A stretch of DNA of 21,238 nt from an uncultured Anaerolineales bacterium (GTDB taxonomy: Bacteria > Chloroflexota > Anaerolineae > Anaerolineales > UBA6663). The position numbers and the translations under genes were made by a program. A model generated the notes under the pieces. That model was given only the letters and a program-made list of their open reading frames with translations, was not told the DNA's origin and made no database searches. Location of the stretch: contig CALFZO010000163.1 of the NCBI GenBank assembly GCA_937952305.1, positions 1-21,238 on the forward strand, written 5' to 3'. Positions 1-7,495 of this stretch are shown here, in pieces. Each line of letters opens with the position of its first letter. Position 1 is the first letter of the stretch.

Positions 1-65
1 CGGCGGGCCCGGCGCCACCGCAGTTCGATGGCTTATTTTCGATAGAGTCTATTGTCTGTGATTGA
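1..65 (+). other. Possible 3' end of an upstream gene cut by the window edge
   Basis: All three + frames are open from base 1 and close at 43-45 (TAG), 59-61 (TGA) and 63-65 (TGA). One may be the tail of the preceding operon gene. The frame closing at 59-61 would give a GTGA overlap with the GTG at 58, a style seen elsewhere here. In class 1 DISARM the gene expected upstream is drmD, but 15-20 residues are too few to identify anything. Confidence 0.25.
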
Positions 66-630
66 TTTGATTGTGGACCCAGATATCCGCGGGCTACTGT
101 CGTTGGGTCGAAAAGCTCTGGCTGTCACGAATTACGCCGATAGTGCCCGCCTAAACTTGTGGGCCCTTCAAGCAGCCATCGCATCGATCTTCGATCTTGA
201 TGACGAAATCATCGGCGATGTAGTGACGACAAATCAAATACTTTACGGTGCGGACCTGGAGGGGTTTCTTGTTGCCCATGGGATGTCAGATGATAACGTG
301 TCAATGCTCGGAAGTGGGCTGCGCGAATTATCGCGTAGAGTTACCATGGCTCAAAACATGGCCGCCTTGCTCTCTCAAGGAGTTCAACTTTCCGATTACA
401 AACACTACAAACAGATACTAGACACCCCTGAAGAACAATGTAGTGAAGGCGACGCTCGTTGGCTGCATGATTTTGCGAGCCGGACCATTTCTAACTGGCA
501 GACTGCCGGTTTGAATCCGACAATGCCTGAGTCGATGATTAAGGATATCCGCAGCTTACTTGAAGACAGTAATCGTCGAATAACTACAGGCAAGCCTCGT
601 AAGCAGAGACGTTCGGTCTATAAGAAATAG
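52..630 (+). CDS. Hypothetical protein, mostly helical, 192 aa, upstream of drmMI
   Basis: I do not recognise a family. The protein is 192 residues, predicted mainly helical, without signal peptide or membrane segment, and ends in a strongly basic tail (residues about 175-192, several K and R) that could bind nucleic acid. The start is TTG at 52, after an in-frame TAG at 43-45; GTG at 58 is an equally good alternative and would overlap a possible upstream stop as GTGA. No clear ribosome binding site is visible. It ends 4 bases before the methyltransferase ATG, so the two are almost certainly co-transcribed. By eye it is about half G+C, well below the following gene, and uses more A/T-ending codons, which suggests separate acquisition. 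A DISARM accessory role is inferred only from position. Confidence 0.7.
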   Translation: MSVIDLIVDPDIRGLLSLGRKALAVTNYADSARLNLWALQAAIASIFDLDDEIIGDVVTTNQILYGADLEGFLVAHGMSDDNVSMLGSGLRELSRRVTMAQNMAALLSQGVQLSDYKHYKQILDTPEEQCSEGDARWLHDFASRTISNWQTAGLNPTMPESMIKDIRSLLEDSNRRITTGKPRKQRRSVYKK

Positions 631-634
631 ATAC

Positions 635-3600
635 ATGTCCATCGCCCGCCACCACGCCGAATGGTTGTCCCTGCTGGAGGTCTCCGGCCCGTTTCTGTCC
701 ATGCCGGCCCTCCTGCGCGCCTTCCCGCAAGGCCTGGACGCCCATGACCCCGCCGCCGCCCGCGATCTGCGCCTGGCCTACGGCGAGTGGCAGGGCCGGC
801 CCCGTGATCCCGCCCTCCACACGGCTTGGACGCGTTTTGTCCTGAGCCGGCTGCTGGATCTGCCCCCGAACGCTCTGGCCGAAGGTCAGGCTCTGCCGCC
901 CTCGCTCAAGGCCGTCATCGCCGAACAAGGCGAGGTCCTGCGGCCCGACCTGGCCGTGGTGAGCCCCGCCGACGGCCGGCCGCAGTTGCTGCTCCAGGTG
1001 TATCCTGCCACACAGGACCTGGACCGTCCCGCCGCCGACCGGCGCTGGAAGGCCTCGCCGGCCACGCGTATGATGGAACTCCTGCATGCCGTGGACGTGC
1101 GCCTGGGCCTGGTCACCAACGGCGAGCGCTGGATGCTGGTGGACGCGCCGCGCGGCGGCACCACAGGCTTCATCTCCTGGTATGCAGCTTTGTGGCTGGA
1201 AGAGCCGCTCACCCTGCGCGCCTTCCGCAGCCTGCTGGGCGCGCGCCGTTTCTTCGCGGTGGCGGAGGCGGAGACGCTGGCCAAACTGCTGGAGGCCAGC
1301 GCCGATGAGCAGCACGAGGTTACAGATCAACTTGGCTACCAGGTGCGCCGCGCCGTGGAGGTGCTGGTGCGAGCCATGGACCGCGCCGACCAGGACGCCG
1401 GCCGGCGTCTGCTGGCGGACGTGACCGAGCCGGCCCTGTATGAAGCCGCGCTGACGGTCATGATGCGCCTGGTCTTCCTGTTCTCGGCCGAGGAGCGCGG
1501 CCTCCTGCTCCTGGGCGATCCCCTTTACGATCAGCATTACGCGGTCTCTACCCTGCGCGCCCAACTGCGCGAGGCCGCCGACCAGCACGGCGAGGAGGTG
1601 CTGGAGCGCCGGCACGACGCCTGGCCGCGCCTGCTGGCCACGTTCCGGGCCGTGCACGCCGGCGCCTGGCATCAGGACTTGCGCCTGCCGGCCTACGGCG
1701 GCAGCCTGTTTGATCCGGCCCGCTTCCCGTTCCTGGAGGGACATTGGGCGGCCGATGACCGGCGGCCGGGGGACGCTGACGCGGCGCCTGTCGAAGAGCG
1801 CGGGCATCCCGAGCGGAGCCGCGCAGCGGCTCAGTCGAGGGACCCGCGCCCAGGGTCCGAACCGCTGCTCATCAACAACCGCACCATCCTGCACCTGCTC
1901 GAAGCGCTGCAAATCCTGCAAGTGAAGGTCCCGGGTGGCGGACCAGCCGAGGCGCGCCGGCTCTCCTTCCGCGCGCTGGATATCGAGCAGATTGGCCATG
2001 TGTATGAAGGCCTGCTGGATCATACGGCCGTGCGCGCTGGGGAGTGGGTGCTGGGACTCACCGGCACCAAGGACAGGGAGCCGGAGGTGGCCCTGGCCAG
2101 GCTGGAGACGCTGCAGGCCCAGGGCAGGGCGGCCCTGCTCGAGTATCTGCGCGAACAGACCGGGCGCTCCGAGTCCGCGCTCAAGAAGGCCCTGGTCCAG
2201 CCGCCTGACGACCTGGACCACGCCCGCCTGCGCGCGGCCTGCGGCAATGACGATGCCGTGTACCGGCGCCTCCTGTCCTTCGCCGGCCTGGTGCGCGAGG
2301 ACGATCTGGGCTACCCGGTGGTGATCGCGCCGGGGAGCGTGTACGTGACCGCCGGCGCGGACCGCCGCTCCTCCGGCACGCACTACACCCCGCGCTCGCT
2401 CACCGAGCCGATCGTGGCCCGCACCCTGGAGCCGCTTATCTACCGCGGGCCGGCCGAGGGCGCGCCCAAAGACCAGTGGCAGCTCAAGCCGCCGGCCGAC
2501 CTGCTGGCCCTCAAGGTCTGCGATATGGCGATGGGCTCAGGCGCTTTCCTGGTGCAGACCTGCCGGTTTCTGAGTGAACGCTTGGTGGAAGCCTGGGAGA
2601 CCGCGGAGAGCGAAATCCCAACTCCCAAGGACCAAGGCCCGCGGCCGAAGATCACGCCGGACGGCAAACCGGCCTTGGGGGAACCTGGCGAACAGCTCAT
2701 CCCCGATGATGCGGAAGAGCGCCTGGCCTTCGCCCGCCGGCTTGTGGCCGACCGCTGTCTGTACGGCGTAGACAAGAACCCGCTGGCCGTGGAGATGGCC
2801 AAGCTCTCGCTGTGGCTGATTACGCTCAGCCAGAACCGGCCGTTCACGTTCCTAGATCACGCCCTCAAAAGCGGCGATTCGCTGGTGGGCGCAGACGAGG
2901 CCATGTTCACGGGCTGGGCACGCAGCCTGCTGGCGGGTAAAAACGCCAGCGCCATGACGCTGTTTGACGAGGACCTGCGCGCGGCCGTGGCCGTGGCGCG
3001 TGCGAAGCGCCGCGAGCTCGAGTCCTTTGAAGTGCGTGACGTGCGCGACGCCGAGCGCAAAGCGGCCCTGCTGAAGGACGCGGACATTGCCCTGCGGCGC
3101 GTGAAGCTGGGTTGTGACCTACTGGTGGGCGTGCGGCTTCTGCCAGACCTGAGCAAAAAGGAGCGGGAGCAGCGCCTGAGCGACTTGCTGGTGGAATACA
3201 CCGCCAGCGAACAGCCGGTCAGCGCCGCCGCCGGCGAGAGTCTGGCTGCGGCCCAAAAAGCACAGGCCTTCCATTGGCCGTTCGAGTTTCCCGAAGTATT
3301 TGAACGGGGCGGTTTCAGTGCCTATGTAGGCAATCCGCCTTTCATTGGTGGCCGGCGCATCCGCGAATCACTAGGTGACCAATACCGGGACGCGTTATAT
3401 GGCCTTTTCCAAGGCTCAAGCGGCAACGCCGACTACAGCGCCTTCTTTTTCCTGCGAGGCTATCGCGGTCTACGACGAAATGGTACTTTGGGCTTGATAG
3501 CAACCAACACGATTGCCCAAGGAGACACGCGGCGAACTGGCCTGGATAACATCCTAAAAGAAGGCGGTACTATCTACGCAGCCACCAATAACATGCTCTG

Positions 3601-4795
3601 GCCCGGTGCGGCGGCGGTAGTGGTCAGTGTCGTTCATATTACTCGAGGGCTAGCAGCCCCGCCGCACTTACTAGACGGCAGGCTTGTGGACGGTATTTCC
3701 AGTCTGCTTAATAGCGGTACACAGCAGGTTGCGCCTTTGGTCTTGTTTGCCAACCAGAACAAAAGCCACATTGGATCTCTCGTACACGGCACAGGCTTTA
3801 CGCTTGAGGCTGAGGCCGCACAGGCACTTACTCAGCGTGACGCACGCAACAAAAACGTTCTCTTTCCATATCTTGGTGGCGAGGATCTAAATACGGCGCC
3901 TGACCAGATACCAAGTCGCTGGGTCATAAATTTCTTCGACTGGCCGATTGAGGCTGCGGAGAATTACCCTGATTGCTTCGACATAGTCCGCCGCTTAGTT
4001 AAGCCTCACCGTGATGAGGTGAAACGCAAAGCCTATCGAGATAAGTGGTGGCAGTATGCCGAAAAGCAACAAGCTCTCTATCGAGCTATTGCTCGGCAGA
4101 AACGAGCCATAGCTGTGGCCGTAGTCAGCAAGACGGTTGCATTTGCCTTTGTTCCTGTAAATTGGGTGTTTGCCCACAAGGTGGTCGTCTTTCCTTTTGA
4201 TGATGGCGCACACTTCGCCGTTTTGCAGTCGTCCCTGCATTATTTCTGGGCCTGGAAATACAGCTCGACAATGAAGACGGACTTAAACTACAGTCCCACG
4301 GATTGCTTTCAGACGTTCCCTTTTCCGCAGTCGCATAATCCACTATTGGATGCATTGGGCGAGACTTACCACGACTGTCGTCGGCAACTGATGCTTGTGC
4401 GACAAGAAGGCCTCACCAAGGTTTACAATCGCCTGCATGACCCACAAGAGACCAGCGCGGACATCGCGGAGTTGCGCCGCCTGCATGTAGAGATGGATCA
4501 CGCCGTCGCCGCGGCCTACGGCTGGCAAGACCTCGATCTCGGCCACGGCTTCCACGAGACCGCGCAGGGCGTGCGCTACACACTCAGCGAGCTGGCGCGG
4601 CGGGAAGTGCTGGCGCGCCTGCTGCATCTGAACCATGAGCGCTACGAAGAAGAGGTCCGCCAGGGCTTGCATGACAAGGGCAAGGGCAAGAAGGCCGCGG
4701 GCGGTGAGGGGAAGGGCGCGCCGGCGGCCAAGCGCGGACGGAAGAAGAAGGCTGAAGATGGGCCGGCGGACGGCGGGCAGTTGGGTATGTTCTGA
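635..4795 (+). CDS. drmMI: DISARM N6-adenine DNA methyltransferase DrmMI (large Eco57I/PglX-like)
   Basis: Predicted to methylate adenine in host DNA and so mark self for DISARM. The 1386-residue protein has a long N-terminal region (about 1-550), then the gamma-class methyltransferase core: HYTP at about 583-586, SAM-binding motif I DMAMGSG at 630-636, YGVDKNP near 710, and catalytic NPPF at 900-903. A target-recognition half follows (about 905-1270), then a Lys/Gly/Ala-rich tail (about 1347-1378). The ATG at 635 lies 4 bases after the previous stop and begins with a sequence typical of this family. Two oddities: an in-frame inverted-repeat insertion (residues about 388-405) and lower G+C in the specificity region. 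BREX PglX and type IIG enzymes share this architecture, but drmA-drmB-drmC downstream and no visible pglZ favour DrmMI. Confidence 0.85.
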   Translation: MSIARHHAEWLSLLEVSGPFLSMPALLRAFPQGLDAHDPAAARDLRLAYGEWQGRPRDPALHTAWTRFVLSRLLDLPPNALAEGQALPPSLKAVIAEQGEVLRPDLAVVSPADGRPQLLLQVYPATQDLDRPAADRRWKASPATRMMELLHAVDVRLGLVTNGERWMLVDAPRGGTTGFISWYAALWLEEPLTLRAFRSLLGARRFFAVAEAETLAKLLEASADEQHEVTDQLGYQVRRAVEVLVRAMDRADQDAGRRLLADVTEPALYEAALTVMMRLVFLFSAEERGLLLLGDPLYDQHYAVSTLRAQLREAADQHGEEVLERRHDAWPRLLATFRAVHAGAWHQDLRLPAYGGSLFDPARFPFLEGHWAADDRRPGDADAAPVEERGHPERSRAAAQSRDPRPGSEPLLINNRTILHLLEALQILQVKVPGGGPAEARRLSFRALDIEQIGHVYEGLLDHTAVRAGEWVLGLTGTKDREPEVALARLETLQAQGRAALLEYLREQTGRSESALKKALVQPPDDLDHARLRAACGNDDAVYRRLLSFAGLVREDDLGYPVVIAPGSVYVTAGADRRSSGTHYTPRSLTEPIVARTLEPLIYRGPAEGAPKDQWQLKPPADLLALKVCDMAMGSGAFLVQTCRFLSERLVEAWETAESEIPTPKDQGPRPKITPDGKPALGEPGEQLIPDDAEERLAFARRLVADRCLYGVDKNPLAVEMAKLSLWLITLSQNRPFTFLDHALKSGDSLVGADEAMFTGWARSLLAGKNASAMTLFDEDLRAAVAVARAKRRELESFEVRDVRDAERKAALLKDADIALRRVKLGCDLLVGVRLLPDLSKKEREQRLSDLLVEYTASEQPVSAAAGESLAAAQKAQAFHWPFEFPEVFERGGFSAYVGNPPFIGGRRIRESLGDQYRDALYGLFQGSSGNADYSAFFFLRGYRGLRRNGTLGLIATNTIAQGDTRRTGLDNILKEGGTIYAATNNMLWPGAAAVVVSVVHITRGLAAPPHLLDGRLVDGISSLLNSGTQQVAPLVLFANQNKSHIGSLVHGTGFTLEAEAAQALTQRDARNKNVLFPYLGGEDLNTAPDQIPSRWVINFFDWPIEAAENYPDCFDIVRRLVKPHRDEVKRKAYRDKWWQYAEKQQALYRAIARQKRAIAVAVVSKTVAFAFVPVNWVFAHKVVVFPFDDGAHFAVLQSSLHYFWAWKYSSTMKTDLNYSPTDCFQTFPFPQSHNPLLDALGETYHDCRRQLMLVRQEGLTKVYNRLHDPQETSADIAELRRLHVEMDHAVAAAYGWQDLDLGHGFHETAQGVRYTLSELARREVLARLLHLNHERYEEEVRQGLHDKGKGKKAAGGEGKGAPAAKRGRKKKAEDGPADGGQLGMF
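1798..1849. repeat. Small inverted-repeat element inserted in frame in drmMI
   Basis: Outer arms GCGCGGG (1798-1804) and CCCGCGC (1843-1849) are exact reverse complements. Nested inside is a perfect 7-bp stem GAGCCGC (1816-1822) / GCGGCTC (1826-1832) with loop GCA. The pattern (CATCCCGAGCGGAGCC ... GTCGAGGGA) resembles abundant small dispersed repeats seen between genes in several high-G+C phyla, from memory. Here it is translated as part of DrmMI, in a low-complexity linker. Confidence 0.7.
4601..4795 (+). repeat. Direct repeat copy 1: 3' end of drmMI
   Basis: Encodes the methyltransferase end (EVLARLL-LNHER-EEEVRQ, then a Lys/Gly/Ala-rich tail). It is repeated at 5476-5667. The longest identical stretch runs from the AAGGCCGCGG block through GGCGCGCCGGC, in both copies. 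Confidence 0.85.
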
Positions 4796-4829
4796 CGGTC
4801 GCATTCAGCCAAGAGTGACCTCCGACAAC

Positions 4830-4836
4830 GGGAGAG
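4830..4836 (+). promoter_or_regulatory. Ribosome binding site for the 184-aa gene
   Basis: GGGAGAG ends 3 bases before the ATG at 4840. This supports that start and argues that the 184-residue frame is really translated. Confidence 0.55.
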
Positions 4837-4839
4837 CCT

Positions 4840-5394
4840 ATGCGCCGAGCAAGCTTCAGCCTGGACAAGGTCGAGATCAAGCTCAAGAACGAGAAACGCG
4901 CGCGCTGGAAGTGGGGCAAGCGAGACGTCGCCGGCTGGCAGTATGACTATGACGTAAAGGACAAGAACCGGGGCAACTATCGGCGCTGGATCTTCCAGGT
5001 GCAGGTCCCTGACAGGTTTACGAAGGGCGCGTACATCATTGTCCAGCCAATGGCCCACCCTCAGTTGCGTGTTTTGGCCGGGATCGATCGGCGCAGTATC
5101 AGCTTCGGTCGGGCCACCCGGGGCAAATATCTAGCCAAACCCTATGCCAAGGTGATGTTGGGGGATATATACGATGACAAAAACAAACGCGGCGTCCGCC
5201 TGGATCAGAAAGACGATCTGCCGCGGTGGATGGACGCGTTCGTCTTGAGAGCGAAGGAGATCGTCACCACCACCAAAGGCACCGACGGCAAGGCGCTGGT
5301 GGCGGTGGTGGAACAAGGCGATTACGCTCAAATGATCCGCCTGTTCATGGCAACGCGGGTGTGGGTCTTGTATACCGGCTTTGGCCTGGAGTGA
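4840..5394 (+). CDS. Hypothetical protein, 184 aa, between the two MTase tails
   Basis: I recognise no family. The protein starts at ATG 4840 behind a GGGAGAG ribosome binding site. Its first half is basic and rich in aromatic residues (KWGKRD, WQYDYDV, RRWIFQVQVP), suggesting a beta-rich fold. The second half carries DDLPRWMDAF and a hydrophobic C-terminal stretch (about 160-184), too weak to call a membrane segment. It starts 44 bases after drmMI and is bracketed by two copies of the methyltransferase 3' end, so it looks like cargo brought in by recombination at drmMI. A role as a DISARM accessory or an anti-self factor is possible, with no direct support. Coding confidence rests on the RBS, a clean frame and a full-length open stretch. 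Confidence 0.65.
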   Translation: MRRASFSLDKVEIKLKNEKRARWKWGKRDVAGWQYDYDVKDKNRGNYRRWIFQVQVPDRFTKGAYIIVQPMAHPQLRVLAGIDRRSISFGRATRGKYLAKPYAKVMLGDIYDDKNKRGVRLDQKDDLPRWMDAFVLRAKEIVTTTKGTDGKALVAVVEQGDYAQMIRLFMATRVWVLYTGFGLE

Positions 5395-5404
5395 GCAAGT
5401 AGTG

Positions 5405-5416
5405 CGCACATGTGCG
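5405..5416. repeat. 12-bp perfect palindrome
   Basis: CGCACATGTGCG reads the same on both strands. It sits 10 bases after the stop of the 184-aa gene and just before the broken methyltransferase tail, at an apparent recombination junction. It could be a protein-binding site or chance. Confidence 0.3.
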
Positions 5417-5441
5417 GCGGCCACTTCTGGAATTCTTGGTT

Positions 5442-5667
5442 GCGCCACTCTCCCAGCACGTCGCCGGCGCGCTGGGAGGTGCTGGCTCGTCTTCTGCGCC
5501 TGAACCATGAGCGCAACGAAGAAGAGGTCCGCCAGAGCCTACAGGGCAAGGGCAAGAAGGCCGCGGGCGGTGAGGGGAAGGGCGCGCCGGCCGGGAAGCG
5601 CGGGCGGAAGAAGAAGAAGGGCGGCGCCTTGTCGAATGGCGAGCCACAACAGGGATCGCTGTTCTGA
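5442..5667 (+). pseudogene. Broken second copy of the drmMI C-terminus
   Basis: From about 5475 the frame reads WEVLARLLRLNHER, EEEVRQ, a GKGKKAAGGEGKGAP block and a poly-Lys/Arg tail ending SLF, closely matching the last 65 residues of DrmMI (REVLARLLHLNHER, same block, ending GMF). Weaker similarity, with one extra residue, goes back to about 5442. The conserved part has no catalytic motif and cannot be a methyltransferase. An ATG at 5410 could let an 85-residue peptide be made, but its first 20 residues match nothing. It is best read as the stump of another drmMI allele or of a partial duplication. It ends 25 bases before the next gene. Confidence 0.75.
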
Positions 5668-5692
5668 GATCCCATTGCGCAGGGTAAATACT

Positions 5693-6595
5693 ATGGCTGA
5701 TGAATTGCCCACTCATCCTTCCGGCGTGAAACTGGATGCGGGAGAGGCCGCCATTGGCGGTGATGTGATTGGACGCGACAAGATACTTCAAGTCACCAAC
5801 AACTACTACGATGGCCAACTGGCCTCGGCGCAATACACCGTAATGGCCTCGACCAGTACGCCCGGCCTCATTATTTTCGTCATTGACACGGGTTCGCATG
5901 CGCAACGTCTCGTAGATCAGCGTCCGGTACTGGAAGTAGTGAAGAGTGCCATTGATGCTTCGCTGCGAGAATTGGTCTTCCGTTCCACCAAGGGCTCGCG
6001 CGTATCTGATCGATATCACGTCGGTTGCTGGACGTATGGGCGGGAGATTCTGAATCTTCTGGATGGGATTAAGCCTTTGAGTCAGGTGCTTCAGGTCGGC
6101 TTTCCAACTCTCCAGGTACAACCCGGCGAATCAAAAGTCAACCTCTATAGGGCCTTTCGCGTCGTGGAGCAGATCTTGACGCAAAGCATCCGGACCTTCG
6201 AGAACAGCCCAGCGCCTTTGATCTGTCACGTCGCATGCGGCGAATATGGCGGGCGCGACCCTGGGCCAGTAGCCGCACGCATCCGCGAAATGGGGGTTGC
6301 TGACGGAAATGTACTGATTGAGAATGTGCTAATCGATGAGGGCGCTTGGCTTATTCCAGTTACCCAAACCGATGACTGGACGGGTACTCGTGATCCGGGC
6401 GAGTTGGCGACGGCGTATGCCCGTGAGTTGTACCAAATGGCGTCACCCATGCCAGAACAGTATCAAAGGTATGCCCACGAGCTTGGATACAACCTCGGAT
6501 CCAAGGTGCGGCTCCTGTTCCCAGGTACACCCCCGGAATTGATGAGCTTAGGTTTCTCTTTGCCGGCAGCCACTGCTGTTGGGGCGAGGCGCTAG
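5693..6595 (+). CDS. VWA-like protein with GGDVIGRDK motif
   Basis: A 300-residue protein, ATG at 5693 behind AGGGT. The open frame extends upstream to 5507, but that part only overlaps the broken methyltransferase tail. Residues 22-31 (GGDVIGRDKI) followed by a TNNYYDG stretch match a short motif I know from many bacterial STAND/NACHT signalling proteins. From about residue 55 the sequence resembles a von Willebrand A domain: hydrophobic strand GLIIFVID, then long helices and a TYGREI strand. The metal-site motif DxSxS is degenerate: D65-T-G-S-H69. Such proteins usually act as protein-interaction or metal-dependent adaptors, and TerY-type VWA proteins pair with kinases. The stop touches the ATG of a kinase-like gene, so partnership is likely. 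The domain call rests on pattern recognition only. Confidence 0.75.
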   Translation: MADELPTHPSGVKLDAGEAAIGGDVIGRDKILQVTNNYYDGQLASAQYTVMASTSTPGLIIFVIDTGSHAQRLVDQRPVLEVVKSAIDASLRELVFRSTKGSRVSDRYHVGCWTYGREILNLLDGIKPLSQVLQVGFPTLQVQPGESKVNLYRAFRVVEQILTQSIRTFENSPAPLICHVACGEYGGRDPGPVAARIREMGVADGNVLIENVLIDEGAWLIPVTQTDDWTGTRDPGELATAYARELYQMASPMPEQYQRYAHELGYNLGSKVRLLFPGTPPELMSLGFSLPAATAVGARR

Positions 6596-7495
6596 ATGTT
6601 CACCCCGGCGGCCGGTGATACGTTGCTTCTTGCAGGTCGCACATATTCCTTCGCTGAGCATCCGGCTTTGCCTGGTCGTGGCATCGCTTATGGTCAGCAG
6701 GGCCGGCGCGCTACGGTTTATTGCATCACTGATCCGAGCGGTCGGCGCCTGGCTCTAAAGGTGTTCAAGCCCGGCTATCGGTCAAAGCGAGTGGTCGCAG
6801 TGATGTCCCGACTCGGTGACCTGGAGCAGGTGCCAGGTCTGGAGGCGGCGCGCTGGACGGTCATTGCGCCTGATACTGCACCTGCGTTGGTGCAGCAGCA
6901 CCCCGAACTGTCCTACGCTGTGCTTATGCCGTGGCAAGCAGGCGAGTTGTGGGTTGAAACCTTCCTGAATCGATGCCCGGCTGCGCCGCACCAGTGTCTG
7001 CGGCTAGCCCGAGCGATTGCCAGCACGGTGGCCGGCTTGGAGGTGCGGGGCCTAGCGCACGCCGACCTGTCGGGCAGCAACATGATCGTAGATTGGTCGG
7101 CGGGACGCGTTGCATTATTGGGTCTGGACAACATCTACATGCCCAATCTGGAACCACCCTCAAGTCTGCCTGGAGGATCACCGGGCTATGCTCACCCGGC
7201 TGGTGTCGGAGGGCAATGGAATGCGGACGGCGACCGTTTCTCGGCGGCGGTGGTATTGGCGGAATGCCTTGGTTGGCATTCGGAGACAGCAAGGCAGGCC
7301 AGTGCGGCGGAACAGTTCTTTGAGCCCACCGAGGTCGGGCGAAGTAGCGAGCGCCTGGAGATTCTGTGTGCAGCTCTCGCGGCAATTTGCCCGCCGGTGG
7401 TTGACCTGTTTCAGCAGGCCTGGTTCTCTCAAGACCTGCAGGCCTGCCCACCATTGCGAGCTTGGGCTGAAGTCCTGGATGCGGCTGTGGTTTGA
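6596..7495 (+). CDS. Divergent protein kinase-like protein, possibly inactive
   Basis: A 299-residue protein starting immediately after the VWA stop (TAG-ATG) behind a GGGGCGAGG sequence. Kinase landmarks in order: ATP-site lysine K55 in LALKVF; catalytic loop H155-A-D157-L-S-G-S-N162; and an activation-segment-like GSPGYAHPAG with a downstream D-RFSAAVVLAE helix, as in bacterial Hanks-type folds. The DFG position reads LLG176-LDN; related proteins, as I recall them, have Asp where G176 lies, so metal binding may be lost unless D178 compensates. No membrane segment is seen, so it should be cytoplasmic. Kinase plus VWA neighbours recall TerY-phosphorylation modules, though no PP2C phosphatase is visible here. 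Likely role: transmitting a trigger to the downstream nuclease-like and membrane proteins (inference). Confidence 0.8.
   Translation: MFTPAAGDTLLLAGRTYSFAEHPALPGRGIAYGQQGRRATVYCITDPSGRRLALKVFKPGYRSKRVVAVMSRLGDLEQVPGLEAARWTVIAPDTAPALVQQHPELSYAVLMPWQAGELWVETFLNRCPAAPHQCLRLARAIASTVAGLEVRGLAHADLSGSNMIVDWSAGRVALLGLDNIYMPNLEPPSSLPGGSPGYAHPAGVGGQWNADGDRFSAAVVLAECLGWHSETARQASAAEQFFEPTEVGRSSERLEILCAALAAICPPVVDLFQQAWFSQDLQACPPLRAWAEVLDAAVV

Noticed and set aside
584..2383. Long antisense frame (599 residues) opposite drmMI
   Set aside because: It is a shadow of the methyltransferase; its translation is low complexity with no motif, and the + frame is clearly the real gene.
635..4795. BREX PglX or stand-alone type IIG enzyme
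   Set aside because: The architecture is shared, but drmA, drmB and drmC lie downstream and no pglZ, brxA, brxB or brxC gene is visible.
5507..5692. Upstream extension of the VWA-like frame to 5507
   Set aside because: It overlaps the broken methyltransferase tail in another frame and gives a low-complexity Arg-rich sequence. ATG 5693 has its own AGGGT site and a normal N-terminus.
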